A stretch of DNA of 64,000 nt, taken from the NCBI RefSeq assembly GCF_001642995.1, contig NZ_LOHS01000070.1, forward strand, positions 62,001 to 126,000. Reading direction: 5' to 3'. Below are positions 1-7,042 of this stretch, piece after piece; within the stretch, counting starts at the first letter, position 1, and each line of letters starts with the position of its first letter. Both the position numbers and the translations under genes were made by a program. The DNA is from Streptomyces jeddahensis. GTDB lineage: Bacteria > Actinomycetota > Actinomycetes > Streptomycetales > Streptomycetaceae. A model generated the notes under the pieces. That model was not told where the DNA came from. It worked only from the letters and a program-made list of their open reading frames with translations, and ran no database searches.

Positions 1-689
1 CCGTCTTCCGGGGCCTCGTGAAGGTGCTGCCGCGCACGCGCCGCTCCGTCACCGTCGCGTCCTTCGTCGCCGCGCTGCTGTCCGTCCCCGCCGCCGCCAT
101 CGCGTTCACGCTGATCTACGCCGTGGGCGGCACGACCGACGTGGCGATCGGCAAGGTCGCGACCGCGATGATCGGCGTGCACATCCTGATCGGCATCGGC
201 GAGGCCGCGATCACCGCACTCACGGTCGGCGCCGTCATCGCCGTCCGGCCCGACCTCGTGTACGGCGCCCGCGGGCTGACCGTGCCGCTCAAGCTCCGCG
301 TCAACGGCGAGCTGGTCGACGCGCCCGCCGCTCAGCCCCAGCCGGTCGCCGCCCGGTCGCCCCGCAAGATCTGGATCACCGGCCTGGTCACCTCCCTCGT
401 CCTGGCGGGCTTCGTCAGCTTCTACGCCTCCGCGAGCCCCGACGGACTGGAGAAGGTCGCCCAGGACAACGGCATCGACAAGAAGACCGAGGAGCACGCC
501 TCCTCCGACTCGCCGCTCGCCGACTACGGCGTCAAGGACATCAGCGACGCCCGCCTCTCCGGCGGCCTCGCGGGCGTGATCGGCGTCGGCGTCACGGTCG
601 TCGCGGGCAGCGCCGTCTTCTGGGCGGTCCACCGCCGCCGCACCGAGGACACCGGCCCCACCGCCGTACCGCAGCAGGAGACCGTCTGA
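1..689 (+). CDS. cbiM: CbiM-PDGLE fusion, energy-coupling factor (cobalt) transporter substrate-binding membrane component, 5' truncated by window
   Basis: The reading frame is already open at base 3, so the gene begins outside the window; the GTG at 18 is internal. The visible part holds the last membrane helices of a CbiM-type S component (TLIYAVGG, MIGVHILIGIGEAAITA) followed, after a Pro/Ala linker, by a second unit with one helix, a PDGLEKVA motif and a final helix. PDGLE is the hallmark of the CbiN-like accessory domain, so this is a CbiM-CbiN-like fusion. The family imports cobalt (or nickel) for corrinoid synthesis together with CbiQ and the CbiO ATPase, both encoded immediately downstream. 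Any controlling cobalamin riboswitch would lie upstream of the window. Cobalt rather than nickel is inferred from the family. Confidence 0.85.
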   Translation, partial: VFRGLVKVLPRTRRSVTVASFVAALLSVPAAAIAFTLIYAVGGTTDVAIGKVATAMIGVHILIGIGEAAITALTVGAVIAVRPDLVYGARGLTVPLKLRVNGELVDAPAAQPQPVAARSPRKIWITGLVTSLVLAGFVSFYASASPDGLEKVAQDNGIDKKTEEHASSDSPLADYGVKDISDARLSGGLAGVIGVGVTVVAGSAVFWAVHRRRTEDTGPTAVPQQETV

Positions 690-690
690 C

Positions 691-1452
691 ATGGGCGCGG
701 GCCATGCGCACAGGCTCTACCGGCACGGGCACTCGCCCGTGCACCGGCTGCCCCCGCACACCAAGCTCGCGGCCGTCTTCGCGTTCGTGGTGGTCGTCGT
801 CTCGACACCGCGCGAGGCGATGTGGGCCTTCGGGCTGTACGCGGTGCTGCTGGGAGTCGTCGCATACGTCGCCCGCGTCCCGTCCGGCTTCCTGCTCAAG
901 CGGCTGCTGATCGAGGTCCCGTTCGTGGCGTTCGCCGTGCTGCTGCCGTTCGTCGCGCAGGGCGAACGCGTCGACGTCCTCGGCCTGTCCCTCAGCGTGA
1001 ACGGCCTGTGGGGCGCCTGGAACGTACTCGCCAAGGGCACCCTCGGCGTCGCCGCCTCCGTCCTGCTCGCCGCCACCACCGAACTGCGCGAGCTGCTGCT
1101 CGGCCTGCAGCGCCTCAAACTGCCTCCGCTGCTCGTCCAGATCGCGTCCTTCATGATCCGCTACGGCGACGTGATCACGGACGAGATGCGCCGCATGAAG
1201 ATCGCGCGCGAGTCGCGCGGCTTCGAGGCCAGCGGCATCCGCCACTGGGGCGTCCTCGCCAAGTCCGCGGGCGCCCTCTTCATCCGCTCGTACGAGAGGG
1301 GCGAGCGCGTGCACCTCGCGATGCTCAGCCGCGGCTACGCCGGAACGATGCCGGTCATCGACGAGGTGACCGCGACCCGGGCCCAGTGGTCCTCCGCACT
1401 GGCCCTCCCGTGCACCGCCCTTGTCGTATGTCTGCTGGGATGGACGCTGTGA
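691..1452 (+). CDS. cbiQ: CbiQ, ECF transporter transmembrane (T) component
   Basis: A 253-aa integral membrane protein starting one base after the cbiM stop. It shows the typical T-component pattern: hydrophobic helices, then cytoplasmic Ala-Arg-Gly coupling motifs (ARESRGF near residue 173 and LSRGYAG near 213) that engage the ATPase. In the family CbiQ couples ATP hydrolysis by CbiO to movement of the substrate-binding CbiM in the cytoplasmic membrane. The N-terminus (GHSPVHRLPPHTKL) is the usual one for the family. Its stop lies inside a 21-bp tandem duplication that also carries the candidate starts of cbiO, so translation of the two is probably coupled. Confidence 0.88.
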   Translation: MGAGHAHRLYRHGHSPVHRLPPHTKLAAVFAFVVVVVSTPREAMWAFGLYAVLLGVVAYVARVPSGFLLKRLLIEVPFVAFAVLLPFVAQGERVDVLGLSLSVNGLWGAWNVLAKGTLGVAASVLLAATTELRELLLGLQRLKLPPLLVQIASFMIRYGDVITDEMRRMKIARESRGFEASGIRHWGVLAKSAGALFIRSYERGERVHLAMLSRGYAGTMPVIDEVTATRAQWSSALALPCTALVVCLLGWTL

Positions 1453-1474
1453 CTGCTGGGATGGACCCTGTGAC
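1433..1474 (+). repeat. 21-bp tandem duplication at the cbiQ/cbiO junction
   Basis: Two adjacent 21-bp units (1433-1453 and 1454-1474) differ at one base. Each contains an ATG and a TGA; the first unit carries the cbiQ stop and both carry a possible cbiO start. In the cbiO frame they read AGMDAVT then AGMDPVT. Confidence 0.8.
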
Positions 1475-2222
1475 TCCCTCGCTTGACGTGGCCGGACTGG
1501 CCTTCGCGTACCCCGACGGGCACCAGGCCCTCTTCGGCGTCGATCTGCGCATCGAGCGCGGCGAGCGCGTCGCGCTGCTCGGGCCGAACGGCGCGGGCAA
1601 GACGACGCTCGTGCTGCACCTCAACGGCATCCTCACCGGCGGCGCCGGGACCGTGAAGGTCGCCGGGCTGCCTGTCGGCAAGCAGCACATGGCGGAGATC
1701 CGGCGGCGAGTCGGCATCGTCTTCCAGGACCCGGACGACCAGCTGTTCATGCCGACGGTGCGCGAGGACGTGGCCTTCGGGCCCGCGGCCGCCGGGATGA
1801 AGGGGCCCGAGCTCGAGGCCCGGGTACGGAAGGCGCTGGAGCAGGTCGGCATGGCGGAGTTCGCGGAACGGCCGCCGCACCATCTGTCGTTCGGGCAGCG
1901 TCGCCGGGTCGCCGTCGCGACGGTCCTGGCGATGGAGCCCGAGATCCTGGTCCTCGACGAGCCGTCGTCGAACCTCGACCCGGCGTCGCGGCGCGAACTC
2001 GCCGACATCCTGCGCTCCTTGGACGTCACCGTCCTCATGGTCACGCACGACCTGCCGTACGCCCTGGAGCTGTGCCCGCGCTCGGTGATCCTCAGCGAGG
2101 GCGCCATCACTGCGGACGGCGCGACCGCCGAGCTGCTCTCCGACGACGAGCTGATGCGGGCGCACCGGCTGGAGCTGCCGTTCGGGTTCGATCCGCGGTC
2201 GGTGAGCGCACCGACGCGCTGA
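1461..2222 (+). CDS. cbiO: CbiO, ECF transporter ATP-binding protein
   Basis: About 253 aa with the full ABC ATPase motif set: Walker A GPNGAGKTT, Q-loop FQDPDDQLF, signature LSFGQRRR (a variant of LSGGQ), Walker B ILVLDEPSS and H-loop MVTHDL. It powers the CbiMQ transporter at the inner face of the membrane. The start is ambiguous: in-frame ATGs lie at 1428, 1440 and 1461, the last two created by a 21-bp tandem duplication across the cbiQ stop. I chose 1461 because it gives the usual short N-terminus before SLDVAGLAFAYPDG; 1440 would overlap cbiQ and allow coupling. None has a strong Shine-Dalgarno. Confidence 0.85.
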   Translation: MDPVTPSLDVAGLAFAYPDGHQALFGVDLRIERGERVALLGPNGAGKTTLVLHLNGILTGGAGTVKVAGLPVGKQHMAEIRRRVGIVFQDPDDQLFMPTVREDVAFGPAAAGMKGPELEARVRKALEQVGMAEFAERPPHHLSFGQRRRVAVATVLAMEPEILVLDEPSSNLDPASRRELADILRSLDVTVLMVTHDLPYALELCPRSVILSEGAITADGATAELLSDDELMRAHRLELPFGFDPRSVSAPTR

Positions 2223-2246
2223 CGGGGGCTTGGAGCGATACGGACC

Positions 2247-2269
2247 GGCTGGGACCACTGGTCCCAGCC
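2247..2269. terminator. Perfect 10-bp hairpin after cbiO
   Basis: GGCTGGGACC, a 3-nt loop (act) and the exact complement GGTCCCAGCC. It lies 24 bases after the cbiO stop and just before the 3' end of the convergent pseudogene, so it probably ends transcription in both directions. There is no T-tract, as is common in actinomycetes. Confidence 0.6.
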
Positions 2270-2285
2270 CGTCGTTGTCATGCCA

Positions 2286-2920
2286 TTACTGGGTGATCGA
2301 CGCCTCCAGCTTGAACGTGTTGCTCAGCAGGGGGCTGGTCCTGCGGGACTCGACCACGAACTCCCACACGCCCGCCTGCGGGTTGGTGTAGGTACGGGTG
2401 CCCGGGTTGCAGCCGCTGCCGTCCAGATAGTTGGCGTAGCAGTAGATACTGCCGGCGGACGACTTCTCACCGCTGACACCCTGCGGGTTGAACGCCCACC
2501 AACGGGTCTGGCTGCCGTCGGCGAGGCCGGAGAGGTTCACCGTCAGGCTCCGGCACGTGGCCTTGATGTAGCCGATCTCGGCGTCGGTCCGGGTGACCGA
2601 GGTCGTTCAGGGCCTGCTTCGCCTTCTCCGTGCGGCCGTCCTCGACGGCGAGCATCAGGGTGGCGAAGTCGGGGGACCGCCTGCTCGGCGCCAGCGGGAA
2701 GGCTGCGGGCTCGGTACTGCTGGTTGTACTGCGCGATCAGGGCAGCACGGTCGTGGTCGCCGAGCTTGTCGGCGGTGGCGGACCGTGCGCCCGCAGTGTC
2801 GGCGGTGTCCGCGGTGGCGGGCACGGAGGCCAGGGATATGCCGCCTACGGCCAGGACGGCGGCTATCGCGGTGGCGGTCCGCCGGGATCTGTACGGAGGG
2901 CGGGTTCTGGGACTGAACAT
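2286..2920 (-). pseudogene. Frameshifted remnant of a secreted protein with subtilase-like C-terminal module
   Basis: Read on the minus strand, an ATG at 2920 opens a clear Sec signal peptide (Arg-rich start, AIAAVLAVGGISLAS, then Ala-rich cleavage region) and continues to about QYNQQYRAR. Sense then moves to a second frame (FATLMLAVEDG, KQALNDLG; about 2600-2690) and to a third (TRTDAEIGYIKATC onward), which runs to the stop at 2286. At least two frameshifts therefore separate recognisable pieces. The last segment ends AGVWEFVVESRRTSPLLS, which resembles the extreme C-terminus of large secreted Streptomyces S8 subtilases. No Asp/His/Ser protease core is present, so a large internal deletion is likely if that parentage is right; a smaller unknown secreted protein is the alternative. 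It lies directly beside the TnpB-like gene. Confidence 0.6.
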
Positions 2921-3031
2921 CAGCGTCCTTGTGCTCGGGGTTGTGAGCTGTTGTCGATTGACTGGGCACTGGGGCCATCCGGCGTGCAGGAGTGAGTGTC
3001 GGGGCCGCGGCGGGTGCTGATGTCCGGGGGT

Positions 3032-3047
3032 GGGAACGGAAGTTCCC
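3032..3047 (+). repeat. Small inverted repeat at the 5' end of the TnpB-like gene
   Basis: GGGAAC, four bases, then GTTCCC. It lies just upstream of the preferred ATG (3055). It could be part of a left element end or a leader hairpin; no function is assigned. Confidence 0.35.
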
Positions 3048-3054
3048 GTGTCGA

Positions 3055-4644
3055 ATGCGTGACCTTTGTGGGTGGTGCTCGTTGGGTGGGCAGTGGGTTC
3101 TTCGGCTCGTGTTGTACGGGGGTGGAGGGGTGGGTGGGCTGCGGGAGCTGGCGGCGCCGTTCGTGGTGCCCGGCCCGTCGGGAGTCGCCGTCCGTGACCG
3201 GCTCAAGGGTCTGACCGCTGGGGATGAGCAGGTTCTTCGGCTGGTCGGCGATCTACTGGGCACGCTCGCCTCCCGCGATCTGAAGGCGCGGTGCGCGGCC
3301 GGGCTGGGCCACGACACCGAGCGGTGGGCAGAGCGCAAACGCACCCTCACGCCAGAGTCCTCGTCGCGCTGGGCAGGGTCGGTCACGAAGGCCACGCACG
3401 ATCAGTGGGCGCTCGCCCGGCGCGGCCAGCTCGCGCACATCCAGAGCCTTGAGGCCGCGATCGCGACGATCACGCACCGGCTGTCCCTGCCTCTGGGAGA
3501 GAAGGGCACCAAGCAGGTACCGGGTGGCTACCGCAGCAGGCGGGAGTGGTTCGCCAAGTCCCGCCGCCTGCAGGTGCTGGAGGACCGGCTGGAGGCGGCG
3601 CGGGCGGACCGGGAGGCCGGGCGGGTGCGCGTGGTGCGGGGCGGGAAGCGGCTGCTGAACACCCGCCACCATCTGGAGGCCGCCCGGCTCACCGAGGCCG
3701 ATTGGCGCGCCCGGTGGCAGGCCAGGCGGCGGTTCCTCCAGGCCGACGGCGAGTCCGGGAAGCGGTTCGGCAACGAGACCATACGCGTCAGCGACGACGG
3801 TGAGGTCTCCCTTAAGCTCCCCGCGCCGCTGGCGCACCTGGCCAACGCGCCGTACGGCCGGTACGTGCTCGCCGCACGCGTGAGCTTCCCGCACCGGGGC
3901 GAGCAGTGGCGCGACCGCGTCACCGCCAACCGAGCCGTCGCCTACCGTATCCACGAAGACACCGTGCAGGGCCGCTGGTACCTGACCGCGTCCTGGACGA
4001 TCCCGCCGGTCAAGACGGTGCCGCTGGAGGCGGCCCGCGCGGGCGGCTTAGTCGGCGTCGACACCAACGCCGATCACCTCGCCGCCTGGCGCCTTGACGC
4101 ACACGGCAACCCCGTCGGCAAACCACTTCGGTTCACCTACGACCTGTCCGGTACCGCCGAGCACCGCGACGTCCAGGTCCGCCACGCGCTGATCCGCCTG
4201 CTGCACTGGGCCGCCCGGCACGGCCTGTCCATCGCGATCGAAGACCTCGACTTCACCGCGGAGAAGAGCCGCGAGAAGCACGGCGGCCGCAAGCGGTTCC
4301 GCAAGCTCATCTCCGGCATGCCCATCAGCAGACTCCGGGCCCGGCTCGTCAGCATGGCGGCCGAACTCGGCATCACCGTCGTCGCCGTGGACCCGGCCTA
4401 CACCTCCAAGTGGGGCGCCCAGCACTGGCAGAAGCCCCTCACCAGCCAGACCAGGAAGACCACCCGCCACGACGCTGCCGCCGTGGCGATCGGCAGGCGC
4501 GCCCTGGGGCACCCGATCCGGCGACGGACGGCACCGCCCCCACACGACCAGAGCGATCGTGCGGGGCATCGGACCGTCCAGGCCGTATCGGTGGCCCCGG
4601 GGCGTGAGGGAAACTGCCCCAGCATCCCCGGACCACGGACATGA
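3055..4644 (+). CDS. TnpB-like (IS200/IS605-type OrfB) RuvC-fold protein lacking the zinc ribbon
   Basis: A 529-aa protein from ATG 3055; the frame is open back to GTG 2992 (550 aa) and the start is uncertain. A basic, helical N-terminal half precedes a RuvC-like nuclease core: GLVGVDTNAD (first Asp), SIAIEDLDF (catalytic Glu) and TRHDAAAVAIGRR (last Asp), in TnpB order. DPAYTSKWG is in the right place, but the CxxC...CxxC zinc ribbon that normally follows is missing. TnpB proteins are RNA-guided endonucleases of IS200/IS605 and IS607 elements. No TnpA or serine resolvase lies nearby, so any movement would depend on a transposase elsewhere. Family membership is fairly sure; nuclease activity is inferred from the intact D/E/D. 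Confidence 0.75.
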   Translation: MRDLCGWCSLGGQWVLRLVLYGGGGVGGLRELAAPFVVPGPSGVAVRDRLKGLTAGDEQVLRLVGDLLGTLASRDLKARCAAGLGHDTERWAERKRTLTPESSSRWAGSVTKATHDQWALARRGQLAHIQSLEAAIATITHRLSLPLGEKGTKQVPGGYRSRREWFAKSRRLQVLEDRLEAARADREAGRVRVVRGGKRLLNTRHHLEAARLTEADWRARWQARRRFLQADGESGKRFGNETIRVSDDGEVSLKLPAPLAHLANAPYGRYVLAARVSFPHRGEQWRDRVTANRAVAYRIHEDTVQGRWYLTASWTIPPVKTVPLEAARAGGLVGVDTNADHLAAWRLDAHGNPVGKPLRFTYDLSGTAEHRDVQVRHALIRLLHWAARHGLSIAIEDLDFTAEKSREKHGGRKRFRKLISGMPISRLRARLVSMAAELGITVVAVDPAYTSKWGAQHWQKPLTSQTRKTTRHDAAAVAIGRRALGHPIRRRTAPPPHDQSDRAGHRTVQAVSVAPGREGNCPSIPGPRT

Positions 4645-4820
4645 TCCGTGCGCGCCGGATGCGGAGCGCACGCGGTGGACCAGAACGCCCAACACCGTTC
4701 GGGGCGTTCGGCTGAGCATGTGTCCTGGCAGCAGGACTCACCCGCTCAGTGCCTAGGAACGGTATTCGACCCTCGACACCGTGCCACCTGAGGAACCCGC
4801 AGATCACTGTTGTGAGCTGG
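4645..4820 (+). other. Candidate right end / guide-RNA region of the TnpB-like element
   Basis: Non-coding sequence directly downstream of the TnpB-like stop. In characterised TnpB elements the guide RNA overlaps the end of the gene and runs to the element's right end. Short partial repeats are visible (GGAAC near 4756 and 4794) but I cannot fix a terminus. The rest of the gap, 4821-5005, holds only the presumed Ohr promoter region. Confidence 0.25.
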
Positions 4821-5005
4821 CGGTTTGATGCCGTGTCATAAACGCGCCACGGACCGGGCGGGGGCGCTGCGGCGGGCAGGTGGCGGGCTGCCGGTGGTCA
4901 CTCCACGATTGCTACCCCCGGGTAACTTACCGCTGAGCGGCGCCGATACATTGTGCGCGATGACGTGCACACACTTCTCGCGCCTGTCCAGGGGGAGTTG
5001 GAGCC

Positions 5006-5452
5006 ATGACCGACGGCGCCGTTGCCGACACCCGCCCGACGAAGATCGTGTACGTGGCCGAGGCCACGGCGCACGGCGGCCGCGACGGCTACGTCACCAG
5101 CCATGACGGGCAGCTGGACCTCAGAGTCGCGATGCCGCCCGCACTCGGCGGCGACGGACAGGGCACCAACCCGGAACAGCTCTTCGCCGCCGGGTACAGC
5201 GCCTGCTTCCACAGCGCCCTCGTGCTCGTGGGGCGCCGCGCCGGCTACGACCTGACCGGCTCCACGGTCGCCGCGAAGGTCGGCATCGGCCCCAACACCC
5301 AGCGCGGATACGGCCTCGCCGTCGCCCTCAATGTCTCGCTGCCCCTCCTCGACCAGGAGCGCGCGGCCGAGCTCGTGGACGCGGCACACGAGGTGTGCCC
5401 GTACTCGAACGCGACGCGCGGGAACGTCGACGTGTCGATCCTGCTCAGCTAG
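5006..5452 (+). CDS. ohr: Ohr/OsmC-family organic hydroperoxide reductase
   Basis: A 148-aa protein, normal family length, with a purine-rich Shine-Dalgarno (GGGGGAGTTGGAG) before ATG 5006. Both peroxidatic cysteines are present: C67 in GYSACFHSAL and C131 in HEVCPYSNATRGN. The N-terminus reads TKIVYVAEATAHGGRDG, as in Ohr rather than OsmC. These homodimeric cytoplasmic thiol peroxidases reduce fatty-acid and other organic hydroperoxides using lipoylated protein as reductant. In many bacteria a MarR-type OhrR represses ohr; no adjacent ohrR is seen here. A repeat-type hairpin separates the gene from the convergent EamA gene. Confidence 0.9.
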   Translation: MTDGAVADTRPTKIVYVAEATAHGGRDGYVTSHDGQLDLRVAMPPALGGDGQGTNPEQLFAAGYSACFHSALVLVGRRAGYDLTGSTVAAKVGIGPNTQRGYGLAVALNVSLPLLDQERAAELVDAAHEVCPYSNATRGNVDVSILLS

Positions 5453-5519
5453 GCGCTCCGCTGGCTGTGCCGCGATGTGCCGTCGTTCGTCTGCGGCGCC
5501 GTCGTGGCTGGTCGCGCCC

Positions 5520-5570
5520 GCGCGGCGGAGCCGCATATGTCACAGCCCCGCGCCCCTTCGGGGCGCTGCC
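5520..5570. repeat. GC-rich hairpin / Streptomyces-type intergenic repeat
   Basis: Contains GCGCCCC-ttc-GGGGCGC (5550-5566), preceded by a GCGGCGGAGCCGC palindrome. It lies between two convergent genes, so it may serve as a bidirectional terminator. The motif looks like a family often seen between Streptomyces genes; only this copy was noticed in the window. Confidence 0.5.
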
Positions 5571-5602
5571 GAACTGCCGTACAGACGCGTCGCGTCCGCC
5601 GG

Positions 5603-6448
5603 TCAGCTCGCGCGTAGCATCAACCCGATCCCGACCACCATCAGACCTGCCGCCGCGATCCTCGGCGCCCCGAACCTCTCCTTGAAGAACAGGGCGCCGA
5701 TCGCCGCGCCCACGATGATGCTGGACTCCCGCAGCGCCGCGATCGGCGCGAGTTCCGCCCGGGTCTGGGCCCACAGCACCAGGCCGTACGCCAGGACGGA
5801 GAGCGCCGCGCTGATCAGGCCGAGCGACGCGAACGGACGCAGCACGGCAACGAGTTCACCGCGCCACCGCCAGGCGGCGTACAGCGGGACGGGCAGGCCC
5901 TCCAGCGCCATCAGCCACGCGATGTAGCCCAGCGACGAGCCAGACGCCCGTACGCCCAGGCCGTCCACGACGGTGTACGCGGCGATGGACAGGCCCGTCG
6001 CCAGCGCCGCCCCGATCGCCGGCCACTCCGGGCGGCGGCCACGCAAGCCCCACAGCGCGACGCCGGTCAGCCCCGCGCAGGACAGGGCGATGCCCGCCGC
6101 CTGCCACGCGCCCGGTATCTCCTGGGCGAAGACCGCGGCCAGCACGGTCACCACCAGCGGCGCCGAGCCGCGCGCGATCGGATACGCCTGCCCGAAGTCG
6201 CCGAGCCTGAACGACCGCATGAGCAGCACGTAGTACACGATGTGCAGCACGACCGAGGCGATCAGATACGGCCAGGCGCCCGCCGCGGGCACGGGGACGA
6301 AAGGCACGGCGGCGAATCCGATGAGAGAGCCGCCGCCCGAGATCAGTGTGAAGCCGACCAGTTTGTCCGTGATGCGATGGGCGATGGCGTTCCAGCTCGC
6401 GTGAGTGACAGCCGCCAGAAGGACAGCGGCCGCGACCGCCGGCGTCAC
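5603..6448 (-). CDS. EamA/DMT-family membrane transporter
   Basis: From GTG 6448 the protein is 281 aa with ten hydrophobic helices in two EamA repeats, the standard architecture of drug/metabolite transporters of the cytoplasmic membrane. The frame is open further upstream, but GTG 6448 overlaps the stop of the upstream YbaK gene in a 4-base GTGA and gives the expected start TPAVAAAVLLAAVTHASWN. Characterised relatives export small metabolites such as amino acids; the substrate cannot be read from the sequence. The overlap implies a two-gene operon with the editing deacylase, but I see no functional link. Confidence 0.82.
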   Translation of the reverse strand: MTPAVAAAVLLAAVTHASWNAIAHRITDKLVGFTLISGGGSLIGFAAVPFVPVPAAGAWPYLIASVVLHIVYYVLLMRSFRLGDFGQAYPIARGSAPLVVTVLAAVFAQEIPGAWQAAGIALSCAGLTGVALWGLRGRRPEWPAIGAALATGLSIAAYTVVDGLGVRASGSSLGYIAWLMALEGLPVPLYAAWRWRGELVAVLRPFASLGLISAALSVLAYGLVLWAQTRAELAPIAALRESSIIVGAAIGALFFKERFGAPRIAAAGLMVVGIGLMLRAS

Positions 6449-6975
6449 GCGGGCTGCTCGCGCACGTCCACCAGGGTGCCGCCCGCATGGGCGATGAGCG
6501 ACTTGGGGTCCATCGGGAAGACGGTGTGCGGGGTGCCTGCCGCCGCCCACACCACGTCGTGGTCGAGCAGCGAACGGTCGGCGAGTACGCGGGTCTTGGT
6601 GCGGTGCCCGAAGGGCGGTACGCCGCCGATCGCGTACCCCGTCGTCTCCCGCACCAGGTCCGCCTTGGCGCGGTTGACCTTCTCCGCGCCCAGCTCACGC
6701 CGTACCAGCTCCACGTCGACGCGGGACGCGCCGTCCATCAGTACCAGGACCGGCACCCCGTCGGCCGCGAAGATGAGGGACTTGCAGATCTGGCTCAGCT
6801 CGCAGCCGATCGCGGCGGCGGCCTCGGCGGCCGTACGGGTCGCCTCGGGGAAGCGGCGGATCTGCGGGATGATCTCCTCGAGGCCCAGCTCGCCGATGGC
6901 CTCGGCGAATCGCGGGTGGGCGGCGGAGACCTCGGCGGATGCGGAGACCCCGGCGGAAGCATCGGAAGCGGTCAT
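6445..6975 (-). CDS. ybaK: YbaK/ProX-type aminoacyl-tRNA editing deacylase
   Basis: A 176-aa protein from ATG 6975, of the usual length. Conserved features are ELSQICKSLIF with the invariant Lys, TGYAIGGVPPFGH (the glycine-rich substrate loop) and the C-terminal AAGTPHTVFPMDP. YbaK-type proteins hydrolyse mischarged tRNA (typically Cys-tRNA-Pro) in trans in the cytoplasm. The frame is open to an upstream ATG at 7008, which would add eleven unconserved residues. It is first in an operon with the EamA transporter. Confidence 0.85.
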   Translation of the reverse strand: MTASDASAGVSASAEVSAAHPRFAEAIGELGLEEIIPQIRRFPEATRTAAEAAAAIGCELSQICKSLIFAADGVPVLVLMDGASRVDVELVRRELGAEKVNRAKADLVRETTGYAIGGVPPFGHRTKTRVLADRSLLDHDVVWAAAGTPHTVFPMDPKSLIAHAGGTLVDVREQPA

Positions 6976-7042
6976 GAACGGCACGCTAGCGGTGGGTGTA
7001 CGTGACACGCGAACGAGTTCCGGCCTCCGGGCGTCGGCTACG

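Noticed and set aside
4825-5106. Short ORF upstream of ohr
   Set aside because: Overlaps the ohr start in another frame, no motif, unusual composition.
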